64,000 nt of DNA, taken from assembly GCF_900141885.1 (NCBI RefSeq), contig NZ_FQYY01000004.1:125277-189276 (forward strand), written 5' to 3'. Positions 8,394-16,766 of this stretch are shown here, in pieces (position 1 is the first letter of the stretch; each line of letters starts with the position of its first letter). Under the pieces are notes generated by a model. That model made no database searches. It saw only the letters and a list, made by a program, of their open reading frames with translations, and had not been told where the DNA came from. This stretch comes from Mesonia phycicola (GTDB lineage: Bacteria; Bacteroidota; Bacteroidia; Flavobacteriales; Flavobacteriaceae). Made by a program: the position numbers and the translations under genes.

Positions 8394-9623
8394 ATGATTA
8401 TACCAAAGACACCTTTAAATGAGGTGAAAAGGCTTAAAGCTCTCAAAAATTTAGGCATTTTAAATACAAATCCAGAACAAGAATTTGATGATTTGGTTGC
8501 TTTAGCTGCTTTGGTATGTAATACACCAGTGTCTCTTATTACCTTTATTGAAGAAAAAAGACAATGGTTTAAAGCTAAAATTGGTACAGATTTGTGTGAA
8601 ACTGATAGAGAAGTTTCATTTTGTGGTCACGCTATCAATAACTCTAATGAGTTAATGATAGTAGAAGATGCTACTAAAGATGAGCGTTTTATAGATAATC
8701 CGCTTACCAAATTAATAGATACTCCTGTTATATTTTATGCAGGTATGCCACTAACAGATAAAGAAGGAAACTCTTTAGGTACGCTTTGTGTTATAGATCA
8801 CAAACCAAAAAGCATTACTAAACATCAACAAAAAGCATTAAAAACTATTGCTAATCAAGTAGTTAAAATGCTAGAACTTAGGGTTAGAAATAATAACTTA
8901 AAAATTACCGAAGAAGAATTAAGACAAAAAAATAACTTGTTAAAAGATTTTGCTGGAGTGGTTTCTCATGATTTAAAAATGCCACTCACCAATATGATTA
9001 TCACTGCAGATATTTTAAAAGAAAAGTATAGTGAGCAATTAGATAACAAAGGAAAGCAATACTTAGATTACTTAAAACAATCTTCTTTTGCCTTAAGTGA
9101 TTATATAACAAAAATTTTAGCACACTATGAAACTGATGATTTAAGTAAAAAAGATCTTAGAGAAACATTTGACATTCATCATCTACTAGAAGAAATTATA
9201 GATTTATTTAATATTAAAGAAGATTGTGAAATTAATTTTCCAGAAAATAATATTGATATCTACTGTAATCGAGTAGCGCTTGAACAAATTTTACTTAACT
9301 TATTAGGTAACAGCCTAAAATACAACGATAAAGATAAAATAATTGTAGATATAGAGTGTATTGAAAATAGTAAATACTACCAATTTACAATTAAAGATAA
9401 TGGTATAGGCATACCTAAAGAAAAACAAAATAATATTTTTGAGCTTTTTTCTACCGCTAATCAATTAGACAGAAACGGAAAAAAAGGAAATGGTATTGGG
9501 CTATCTACTGTTAAAAAAATAATTAATAATATGGGTGGTGAGATTTCTGTTAACTCTAAATTAGGTAAAGAAACCACCTTTACATTTACCATTAAAAAAA
9601 ATGTTGTTAAGAAAACTGCATAA
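8394..9623 (+). CDS. GAF-domain sensor histidine kinase
   Basis: A 409-residue soluble kinase. Residues ~10-162 form a GAF domain (EKRQWFKAKIG, FYAGMPLTDKEGNSLGTLCVID). A short coiled coil (165-185) precedes the HisKA box with phospho-acceptor His192 (VVSHDLKMPL). HATPase_c has N306 (N box), DNGIGIP (335-341) and GNGIGL (365-370). There is no membrane segment, so it senses a cytoplasmic ligand or partner. No response regulator is adjacent. Its GAF domain is the same type as the one in the kinase at 59520. Confidence 0.9.
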   Translation: MIIPKTPLNEVKRLKALKNLGILNTNPEQEFDDLVALAALVCNTPVSLITFIEEKRQWFKAKIGTDLCETDREVSFCGHAINNSNELMIVEDATKDERFIDNPLTKLIDTPVIFYAGMPLTDKEGNSLGTLCVIDHKPKSITKHQQKALKTIANQVVKMLELRVRNNNLKITEEELRQKNNLLKDFAGVVSHDLKMPLTNMIITADILKEKYSEQLDNKGKQYLDYLKQSSFALSDYITKILAHYETDDLSKKDLRETFDIHHLLEEIIDLFNIKEDCEINFPENNIDIYCNRVALEQILLNLLGNSLKYNDKDKIIVDIECIENSKYYQFTIKDNGIGIPKEKQNNIFELFSTANQLDRNGKKGNGIGLSTVKKIINNMGGEISVNSKLGKETTFTFTIKKNVVKKTA

Positions 9624-9661
9624 TAGTTTCTATTTTCAAATTTACTTTAACTTTCATTTTC

Positions 9662-9669
9662 TATATTTG
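9662..9669 (+). promoter_or_regulatory. -7 element of the BatA-pyrC operon
   Basis: TATATTTG is an exact match to TAnnTTTG, 21 bases before the ATG at 9691. The -33 region is T-rich but has no clear TTG at the right distance. Confidence 0.5.
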
Positions 9670-9690
9670 AATACCTATAGAAAATAAAGA

Positions 9691-11616
9691 ATGCTATTTA
9701 AAAATCCAGAATTACTTTACGCTTTATTTTTACTGGCAATACCTATCATTGTTCATTTATTTCAGTTAAGAAGATTTAAAAAAGAACAATTTACCAATGT
9801 AAAGTTTTTAAAAAAAGTACAATTACAAACTCGCAAAAGTTCTAAAATAAAAAAATGGCTTACCCTTTTAGCTAGAATTTTAGCATTAACCTGTATAATT
9901 GTTGCATTTGCTCAACCTTATTTTCCTGCTAGCAACCAAACATTACAAGAAAAAGAAATGGTTATTTATTTAGATAACTCATTTAGTATGCAGCAAAAAG
10001 GGAAAAATGGAGAACTACTTAAAAAATCTGTTCAAGATTTACTTACACAAATTCCTTCAGAAAATAAATTCACACTTTTTACCAATAACAACGTTTATAA
10101 AGACATCACTATTACAGACATAAAAAGTGATTTACAAAAAATAAACTACACCTCTACTCCAACCAATTTTAAAACCACTTATTTAAAAGCTCAAAATCTA
10201 TTTAGTAAAAGAAAAGAAGTTTTAAAAAAGTTTGTTGCTATATCAGATTTTCAGCAACAAGATGTTAAAGAGGTTGTATTTAGTGACCAGATAGAAAATA
10301 CAGCTATACAACTTGTGCCAGAAAATAGTTTTAATATAAGTATAGATTCTGTTTTTGTTAAAGAGCAACACTTAGACCATATAGAGTTACAGGTGAATGT
10401 ATCTAGCAATTCTCTATCAAACCAGCTTTTTCCGGTTAGTTTATATAATAACAATACTTTATTAGCAAAAAGTAGTGTTAGTTTTGAAGAAAAAAATACC
10501 GCAAATGCTTTATTTAGTATTGAAAATAAAGAAGCCATAAACGGAAAATTTACAGTAAATGATAATAGTTTACAGTATGATAATTCTCTTTACTTTTCTC
10601 TTCAAATAAATGAAAAAATAAAAGTTACCGCCATTAATGGTAATAAAAGTGAGTTTTTAAAAAAGATTTACACCAATACAGAATTTGATTTAATTTCTGT
10701 TGAAGAAAATCAAATTAATTACAATCAGCTAGAAAATCAACACCTTATTATTCTAAACGAACTAAAATCTATACCCAATGGACTAAATTCTATTTTATCC
10801 AAGCACATAGATAATGGTGGTTATTTAACAATTATACCAATTGAAAATATAGATCAAAATTCTTATCGTAGTCTTTTAAATACGTTAGGGGTTAATAGTT
10901 TTGGTAACAAATTAGAAGAAGAATTAAAAATAACTACAATTAACTTTTCACATCCGCTTTATAAAGAGGTATTTAATCAAAAAATTAAAAATTTTGATTA
11001 CCCAAAAGTGAATAATTATTATGCGTTATATTCTACTTCTAGTCAAATTTTAAGTTTTAATAATGGATTGCCATTTTTAAAAGAGCAAAATCACGTTTAT
11101 TTATTTTCTTCAGCAATAAATAAAGAAAATAGCAATTTTAAAAATTCGCCATTAATTGTACCTACATTTTATAACATAGCAAAACAAAGCATACAACTAC
11201 CTAAGCTTTACTATGTTAGCAATAAAACAAACACTGTAGAAATTTCTGCAGTTTTACAAGAAGACGAAGTGATAAAAGTAAAAGATAGCAGTTTCACTTT
11301 TATACCACTACAAAAAAGGTATAGCAATAAAGTAGAATTAACTTTTGTAGAAGAACCCAAAAAAGCAGGTAATTATAGTTTAAACACTAATAATGAGCTT
11401 TTAAAAAATATTAGTTTTAACGAAGACAGAAAAGAAAGTGAACTTACCTATGCAGATCTTTCTTCTTATAAAAATTTAAAAACCAATAACTCTATTACTA
11501 ATTTCTTTACACAAGAGATTAATGCTAATGAAATGAACCTTCTTTGGAAATGGTTTGTTATTTTTGCATTACTATTTTTAGTGATTGAATTTTTACTCTT
11601 AAAGTATCTAAAATAA
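9691..11616 (+). CDS. BatA/vWA-type membrane protein
   Basis: A 641-residue protein with an N-terminal BatA domain: a first membrane helix at about 6-24 (LLYALFLLAIPIIVHLFQLRR), then FKKEQFTNVKFLKKVQ, and a second helix at about 58-76. A von Willebrand A-like domain follows, with a MIDAS-like D95-x-S97-x-S99 (YLDNSFSM). A long extracytoplasmic region leads to a C-terminal helix at about 618-637. The aerotolerance (Bat) family is the nearest named relative. The usual moxR and batB-D genes are absent here; the partner genes are pyrC-like, DUF4870 and esterase genes, with gaps of 11 bases or less. Confidence 0.85.
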   Translation: MLFKNPELLYALFLLAIPIIVHLFQLRRFKKEQFTNVKFLKKVQLQTRKSSKIKKWLTLLARILALTCIIVAFAQPYFPASNQTLQEKEMVIYLDNSFSMQQKGKNGELLKKSVQDLLTQIPSENKFTLFTNNNVYKDITITDIKSDLQKINYTSTPTNFKTTYLKAQNLFSKRKEVLKKFVAISDFQQQDVKEVVFSDQIENTAIQLVPENSFNISIDSVFVKEQHLDHIELQVNVSSNSLSNQLFPVSLYNNNTLLAKSSVSFEEKNTANALFSIENKEAINGKFTVNDNSLQYDNSLYFSLQINEKIKVTAINGNKSEFLKKIYTNTEFDLISVEENQINYNQLENQHLIILNELKSIPNGLNSILSKHIDNGGYLTIIPIENIDQNSYRSLLNTLGVNSFGNKLEEELKITTINFSHPLYKEVFNQKIKNFDYPKVNNYYALYSTSSQILSFNNGLPFLKEQNHVYLFSSAINKENSNFKNSPLIVPTFYNIAKQSIQLPKLYYVSNKTNTVEISAVLQEDEVIKVKDSSFTFIPLQKRYSNKVELTFVEEPKKAGNYSLNTNNELLKNISFNEDRKESELTYADLSSYKNLKTNNSITNFFTQEINANEMNLLWKWFVIFALLFLVIEFLLLKYLK

Positions 11617-11626
11617 AAATTGATTA

Positions 11627-12877
11627 ATGAAAATCCTTATCAAATCTGCCACAATTGTCAATTCAGAAAGTAAATACCACCAACAAAAAGTAGATATACT
11701 ACTAAACAATGGTAAAATTGAAAATATAGGTGAGGAAATTTCTACACAAGCAGATAAAACTATAGAATATAACAACTTACACGTATCTTTAGGTTGGTTT
11801 GATAGTAGCGTGAGTTTTGGTGAACCTGGTTATGAAGAAAGAGAAACACTAGATAACGGAATTAAAACTGCAGCAAAAAGCGGTTTTACTTCTATTGCTG
11901 TTAACCCAATAACTAATCCTGTTTCAGATAATAGTACTGCTATAAAATACCTAAAAAGCTATCAAGGTAAGTATGGAGTAAACCTACACCCGGTTGGAGC
12001 GCTAACTATAAAAAGCGAAAGCGTAGATTTAGCAGAATTGTATGATATGAAAAATGCAGGAGCTGTATCTTTTTCAGACGTTAAAACACCAATAAAAAAC
12101 CCTAATCTTTTAAAAATTGCCCTGCAATACGCGCAAAACTTTGACGGCTTAGTACAATCTTTCCCTCAAGAAAATGCAATTGCAAGAAACGGAAGTGCAC
12201 ACGAAGATTATCACAGTACATTATTAGGTTTAAAAGGAATACCTTCTCTAGCTGAAGAATTACAAATTACTAGAGATTTATTTATACTAGAATACACAGG
12301 GGGTAAATTACACATCCCAACTATATCTACGGCTAAATCTGTAAAACTAATTAAAGAAGCTAAGAAAAAAGGCTTAGATATCACTTGTAGTGTAGCTATA
12401 CATCAGCTAATATTTACAGATGAAAAGCTGCAAAATTTTGATGCTAATTACAAAGTAATGCCACCTTTAAGAACTAATAGTGATATTAAAGCATTAATTA
12501 CTGGCTTAAAAGACGGTACTATAGATATGGTGACTACAGACCATACCCCTATTGACATTGAACATAAAAAAGTAGAATTTGAAAATGCTTCTTACGGTAC
12601 TATTGGTTTAGAAACTGCATTTGGCGCTTTAAACACAATTTTTACTACAGAAAAAACTATTGAGTTACTTACAAAAGGACAGGCTAGATTCGGTATCAAA
12701 AAACCAAGTTTAGAAATAGGAGAAAATGCAGATTTCACCTTATTTAACCCTGATGGTAAACATACTTTTGAAAAAGAAAATATAATTTCTAGCTCTAAAA
12801 ACTCTATGTTTATTGGGCATTCACTTAAAGGAAAAGTTTACGGAGTTTTTGCAAATAACCAACTAACACTCTCTTAA
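11627..12877 (+). CDS. pyrC: Dihydroorotase-like protein lacking most metal ligands
   Basis: A 416-residue amidohydrolase of the type I dihydroorotase family. The overall fold signatures are present: GEPGYEERETL, VMPPLRT, TTDHTPI and SYGTIGLETAFGAL. However, the expected DxHxHxR is FDSSVSFGEPG, so both His are Ser (S61, S63) and the Arg is Gly65. The HCE/HAE position reads SFP (S178), and HxxH-type HICHVST reads HIPTIST (T232). Asp151 and Asp305 remain. The substitutions fit the noncatalytic PyrC-like proteins that assemble with aspartate transcarbamoylase in some bacteria. Such a role is inferred; a separate active PyrC would be expected elsewhere. Confidence 0.85.
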   Translation: MKILIKSATIVNSESKYHQQKVDILLNNGKIENIGEEISTQADKTIEYNNLHVSLGWFDSSVSFGEPGYEERETLDNGIKTAAKSGFTSIAVNPITNPVSDNSTAIKYLKSYQGKYGVNLHPVGALTIKSESVDLAELYDMKNAGAVSFSDVKTPIKNPNLLKIALQYAQNFDGLVQSFPQENAIARNGSAHEDYHSTLLGLKGIPSLAEELQITRDLFILEYTGGKLHIPTISTAKSVKLIKEAKKKGLDITCSVAIHQLIFTDEKLQNFDANYKVMPPLRTNSDIKALITGLKDGTIDMVTTDHTPIDIEHKKVEFENASYGTIGLETAFGALNTIFTTEKTIELLTKGQARFGIKKPSLEIGENADFTLFNPDGKHTFEKENIISSSKNSMFIGHSLKGKVYGVFANNQLTLS

Positions 12878-12880
12878 TTA

Positions 12881-13213
12881 ATGACCACATCAGAAGAAAT
12901 AAAACACGGAAAATCTAATGCTATTGTTGCTTATTTTACAATTATTGGGTGCATTATAGCCATATTTATGAATATGGAAAGTAAAAACAAATTTGCTAGC
13001 TTTCATATTAAACAAGCATTAGGTATTCATATTCTTTATTTTTTACTATTAGCTTTAGTTAGTGGTTTTAATAGTTGGTTAATTACTTTCTCTTTTTGGC
13101 TATTTGTATTTATACTTTGGGTATATGGCTTTATTGGTGCTTTACAAGGTAGAAAAACAATTATTCCACTAGTTGGAGAGTATTTTCAAAAATGGTTTAA
13201 TAAACTAGCGTAA
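12881..13213 (+). CDS. DUF4870/Tic20-like small membrane protein
   Basis: A 110-residue protein with three to four hydrophobic segments: IVAYFTIIGCIIAIFMN, then FASFHIKQALGIHILYFLLLAL, LITFSFWLFVFILWVYGFIGA, and a short amphipathic end. The FASFHIKQALGIHI element matches the (F)xxxHxxQAL signature of DUF4870/Tic20-like proteins. The molecular role is unknown. The gene starts 3 bases after the pyrC-like stop and ends 1 base before the esterase, so it is inside the operon. Confidence 0.75.
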   Translation: MTTSEEIKHGKSNAIVAYFTIIGCIIAIFMNMESKNKFASFHIKQALGIHILYFLLLALVSGFNSWLITFSFWLFVFILWVYGFIGALQGRKTIIPLVGEYFQKWFNKLA

Positions 13214-13214
13214 A

Positions 13215-13868
13215 ATGACAACAAAAAATCTTTCTTTAGAACATATTGTAAAAGCTTCTTCTCTATCAGAAAAAGCTCCGGTTATTATTATGCTTCACGG
13301 TTATGGTAGTGATGAAAATGATTTATTTTCTTTTGCTACAGAGTTACCTGAGAAGTACTTAATTGTTTCAGCTAAAGCTCCATTACCTATGCAACCATAC
13401 GGTAATGCTTGGTATGAAATTAATTTTGATGCTGCTCAAAATAAATTTACAAATGATGAGCAAGCTGTATTTTCTAGAGATTTGATTGCAAAATTTATTG
13501 ACGAAGTAGTAACTAACTACCACGCAGACCCTAATAATGTTACACTGCTAGGCTTTAGCCAAGGGGCTATTTTAAGTTATGGTGTAGCCCTTTCTTATCC
13601 AGAAAAAGTGAGCAAAGTTATAGCGCTTAGTGGCTACATACACCCTCCTATTTTTAAAGAAGGTTACGAGAATAATAATTTTTCTGAATTAAAAATTTAC
13701 GGCTCTCACGGTACTGTAGACCAAGTTATACCTATAGATTGGGCTAGAAAAAACAAACCATTTATAGATAATCTTGGTATTAACTACACATATTCTGAGT
13801 TTCCTGTTGGGCACGGTGTAAATCCACAAAACTTTATGGAATTTAAAAAGTGGTTAGAAGAACATTAA
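13215..13868 (+). CDS. Phospholipase/carboxylesterase family serine hydrolase
   Basis: A 217-residue alpha/beta hydrolase (Abhydrolase_2 group). The nucleophile elbow is GFSQGA (Ser115), the acid Asp169 sits in GTVDQVIP and the base is His200 (VGHGV). The oxyanion-hole motif HGYGSDEND is near residue 28. There is no signal peptide, so it is cytoplasmic. It likely hydrolyses short esters or lysophospholipids. It is the last gene of the BatA operon. Its stop overlaps the convergent gene by four bases (TTAA). Confidence 0.88.
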   Translation: MTTKNLSLEHIVKASSLSEKAPVIIMLHGYGSDENDLFSFATELPEKYLIVSAKAPLPMQPYGNAWYEINFDAAQNKFTNDEQAVFSRDLIAKFIDEVVTNYHADPNNVTLLGFSQGAILSYGVALSYPEKVSKVIALSGYIHPPIFKEGYENNNFSELKIYGSHGTVDQVIPIDWARKNKPFIDNLGINYTYSEFPVGHGVNPQNFMEFKKWLEEH

Positions 13869-14365
13869 TTACCGTATAAAAAACCATCATTTAACTCAAA
13901 AGTAATAGAGCCATCTTCTTCTACAAAATAGTTGATTAAGGCTTCTCCCCAATAGGTACCATCTGTAAATTCAATCATCACCCATTTGTGATTAATTATT
14001 TGCATACCGTTAATACGCATAAAACCTTTCATACCACTATAAGGTACTAACCTGTTATCTGCAGATGCTTTGTTTTCAGAAAAAATCTTAGTTTGTAATA
14101 AAGTTTTAAACTCTTCAATATTATAGCCTAAATCTTCAATATACATTCTTGCCTTTTCATCATTATCTATAGTAAAATTATTTGAAGAGCTACTAGACTT
14201 TAAAGCTATTAAAGAGTCTTGAATAACACTAGCTTGTTCAATTTTTTTATCTAAATTCTGAATTATTTTTTGTTGAGCTTCAAATGTCTTTTTTACGTTA
14301 GCATACTGAAAAACAATATACAACAACGCAAAAATAAACAGGTACATAAAAATTTTATTCTTCAT
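13865..14365 (-). CDS. Conserved membrane-anchored protein, function unknown
   Basis: A 166-residue protein with an N-terminal membrane helix (about residues 5-20), a predicted coiled coil (FEAQQKIIQNLDKKIEQ, about 28-50), a Ser-rich linker (SSSSS) and a C-terminal domain ending FELNDGFLYGN. It starts one base into the stop of the MBL gene (TAATG), so the two are translationally coupled. Related flavobacterial entries are often called hydrolase, but I see no catalytic motif. Confidence 0.65.
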   Translation of the reverse strand: MKNKIFMYLFIFALLYIVFQYANVKKTFEAQQKIIQNLDKKIEQASVIQDSLIALKSSSSSNNFTIDNDEKARMYIEDLGYNIEEFKTLLQTKIFSENKASADNRLVPYSGMKGFMRINGMQIINHKWVMIEFTDGTYWGEALINYFVEEDGSITFELNDGFLYGN

Positions 14366-15126
14366 TAGATTGTAATTTTTAAATTATCATATGCCAAAAA
14401 AACATTAGTTGGCAACTCTTTTTCTACATCTTTATGAAAGCCTAATAAATGACTAACGTGAGTTAAATAAGCTTTTTCTGGATTAACTTTTTTTATAAAT
14501 GCTAAAGCTTCTTCTAAATTAAAATGAGATAAATGAGGTTCTTTTCTTAAAGCATTTACAGTAAGTACTTTTACACCTTTTAACTTTGCTATTTCTTCTT
14601 CTGCAATGGTTTTTGCATCTGTTATATAAGCAAAGTCTCCAAATCTAAATCCGTAAACTTGTAATTTATGATGTAAAACATTTACAGGTATAACCTCTAA
14701 ATTTCCAATTTTAAAAGGATTATCATTAATTTCTTTTACATCTAAAGATGGTGCACCCGGATATTTATTCACTGTTTCAAACACATAGTCAAAACGTTTT
14801 TTAAGTGCCTTAATCACTCTTTGGTGGGCATAAACAGATATATCTCCTTGTTTAAAGTAAAAAGGTCTTACATCATCTAAACCTATAATATGGTCGTTAT
14901 GCTCGTGAGTAAATAAAATACCATCTATTTTAGAAACATTATTTGCAAGCATTTGCTGTCTAAAATCTGGACCACAATCTACTACATAAGTAAAATTGTC
15001 CCACTCTACTAAAATAGAAACGCGTAAACGTTTATCTCTAGGGTCATTACTTAAACATACGGGGTGATCACTTCCTATAATTGGAATTCCTTGAGAAGTA
15101 CCTGTACCTAAAAATGTAATATCCAC
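14365..15126 (-). CDS. MBL-fold metallohydrolase, PhnP-like
   Basis: A 253-residue metallo-beta-lactamase-fold enzyme. The N-terminus FLGTGTSQGIPIIG is typical of the PhnP/RNase Z-like group. The metal motif is THEHNDHIIGLDD (H74, H76, D78, H79), with further ligands in HLSHFN and LTHVSHLLG. PhnP is a cyclic phosphodiesterase in phosphonate breakdown. No phn genes are nearby, so the substrate here is unknown. It is the first gene of a two-gene minus-strand unit. Confidence 0.88.
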   Translation of the reverse strand: MDITFLGTGTSQGIPIIGSDHPVCLSNDPRDKRLRVSILVEWDNFTYVVDCGPDFRQQMLANNVSKIDGILFTHEHNDHIIGLDDVRPFYFKQGDISVYAHQRVIKALKKRFDYVFETVNKYPGAPSLDVKEINDNPFKIGNLEVIPVNVLHHKLQVYGFRFGDFAYITDAKTIAEEEIAKLKGVKVLTVNALRKEPHLSHFNLEEALAFIKKVNPEKAYLTHVSHLLGFHKDVEKELPTNVFLAYDNLKITI

Positions 15127-15141
15127 AGTATATTTTTCTTA

Positions 15142-15149
15142 CAAAAGTA
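15142..15149 (-). promoter_or_regulatory. -7 element for the MBL-fold gene
   Basis: On the minus strand TACTTTTG fits TAnnTTTG, with a possible TTG at 15173-15175 (spacing 23). It lies 16 bases upstream of the ATG and back to back with the promoter of the + gene at 15230. Confidence 0.45.
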
Positions 15150-15160
15150 ATTATATTTTT

Positions 15161-15188
15161 TTGTTTAAACGTCAATTCACTACCTTTG
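15161..15188 (+). promoter_or_regulatory. Bacteroidota-type promoter for the 486-residue protein
   Basis: TTG (15161-15163), a 17-base spacer and TACCTTTG (15181-15188) fit the -33/-7 consensus exactly. The predicted leader to the ATG at 15230 is about 35 bases. Confidence 0.7.
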
Positions 15189-15229
15189 ATACAGTTTAAT
15201 AATCACACAACATAAATCTCTAAATTGAT

Positions 15230-16690
15230 ATGCCAATTACTATCATGGGCGACAGGGAATTTGAAAATGTTCCTTCTATAAAGAGTAAAGCTCTGCGCAT
15301 TAATTTAAATGAAAATATTTACGGCACATTTGCAGAAATTGGCGCAGGTCAAGAAACTGTAAGAAACTTTTTTAGGGCTGGTGCCGCCTCTGGTACCATT
15401 GCTAAAACAATGAGTGCATATGATAAAGATTTTAGTGATGCTATTTATGGGATTGAAGATGATAAAAGATATGTTACTGAAGCTCGTTTAAAGAAAATGC
15501 TTTCTCATGAAATGAGATTGATGGAAGAGCGTATGGATAGAAAAAAACATCCTAAAAAACTCTTTTTTAGCTTTGCTAACACCGTAGCTACCATAGATTT
15601 TGCTAAAAAATACAAAGGTCACGGCTGGGTTGGTATACGCTATCAAGTAAAACCAGATGAAGATTATAATGAAATTAGCCTTCATATTCGTTTTAAAGAA
15701 AATGATGCTAGACTTCAACAAAACACCTTAGGTATTTTAGGGGTTAATTTAATTTATGGTGCTTACTATAAATACGATAATCCTAAAAAACTATTACGTT
15801 ACCTATACGATCATATAGACAAAGATCAAATAGAAATTGATACTATTAACTTTTCTGGGCCTCGTTTTGAAGAAGTTGATAACCGTTTAATGAGTTTACA
15901 GCTTGTAAAAAACGGAATGACAGAAGCTGTTATGTTTGCTCCAGATGGAAATAATGTTTTACCTGCTAGAGTACTTTACAAGAAAAATGTATTGGCTCTA
16001 AGAGGTAGTTTTAGACCAGTTACCAAAGTAAACATGGATATTTACAAAAACGCTATGGACCTTTTTAAAAGGGAAAATAGAGTGGAAGAAGATAATACCA
16101 TTTGTGTTTTTGAAATCACACTTTCTAACTTAAGATCTGAAGGTGAAATTGACGAGCAAGACTTTATGGCTCGAGCAAAATTACTTTGTGCATTAGGGCA
16201 AACAGTAATGATTTCTAACTTTCAAGAATATTATCGAGTAGTTGAATATTTTTCTCGTTATACAAAACAACGTATGGGCTTAGCTATGGGCGTTAATAAC
16301 CTTGTTGATGTATTTGATGAGAAATATTACCGCCATTTAAGTGGAGGTATACTAGAAGCTTTTGGTAAATTATTTTTTAAAGATTTAAAAGTATACTTAT
16401 ACCCTCTTAAAGATAAGAAAACTGGTAAAATTACAGATAGCGATAATTTAAAGGTACACCCACGTATGAAAGAATTATATAAATTCTTTAAATACAACGG
16501 TAAAGTAGTAGATATACAAGATTACGATCCTACAATAATGGATATTTTCTCTAGAGAAGTGCTACAACTAATTTCTGAAGGTAAAGATGGTTGGGAAGAA
16601 ATGTTGCCACCAGAAACTACAGAAATGATAAAAAGTCAGAACCTTTTTGGTTATGCTAAAAACAAAATGATACAACAAAACTTAGACTAA
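15230..16690 (+). CDS. Highly conserved 486-residue protein of unknown function
   Basis: A large soluble protein beginning MPITIMGDREFENVPSIKSK and including NIYGTFAEIGAGQETVRNFF, SGTIAKTMSAYDKDFSDAIY, FANTVATIDF and a C-terminal DPTIMDIFSREVLQLIS block. Closely similar proteins occur across Bacteroidota and are carried in databases under unrelated names (TonB receptor, nicotinate-nucleotide adenylyltransferase), from memory. I see no signal peptide, beta-barrel or nucleotidyltransferase motif to support either name. It has its own good promoter and a strong terminator, so it is a single-gene unit. The coding call is certain; the function is unknown. Confidence 0.85.
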   Translation: MPITIMGDREFENVPSIKSKALRINLNENIYGTFAEIGAGQETVRNFFRAGAASGTIAKTMSAYDKDFSDAIYGIEDDKRYVTEARLKKMLSHEMRLMEERMDRKKHPKKLFFSFANTVATIDFAKKYKGHGWVGIRYQVKPDEDYNEISLHIRFKENDARLQQNTLGILGVNLIYGAYYKYDNPKKLLRYLYDHIDKDQIEIDTINFSGPRFEEVDNRLMSLQLVKNGMTEAVMFAPDGNNVLPARVLYKKNVLALRGSFRPVTKVNMDIYKNAMDLFKRENRVEEDNTICVFEITLSNLRSEGEIDEQDFMARAKLLCALGQTVMISNFQEYYRVVEYFSRYTKQRMGLAMGVNNLVDVFDEKYYRHLSGGILEAFGKLFFKDLKVYLYPLKDKKTGKITDSDNLKVHPRMKELYKFFKYNGKVVDIQDYDPTIMDIFSREVLQLISEGKDGWEEMLPPETTEMIKSQNLFGYAKNKMIQQNLD

Positions 16691-16714
16691 AAAATTATAA
16701 CCTAAGTTTTGTAC

Positions 16715-16750
16715 AAAAAAAAAGGAGTTTCAAAAGAAACTCCTTTTTTT
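16715..16750 (+). terminator. Strong bidirectional terminator
   Basis: AAAGGAGTTTC (16721-16731), loop AAAA, GAAACTCCTTT (16736-16746), followed by T-tract and preceded by A-tract. It separates the + gene from the convergent murA. Confidence 0.9.
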
Positions 16751-16766
16751 ATAAGTAATATAAAAT

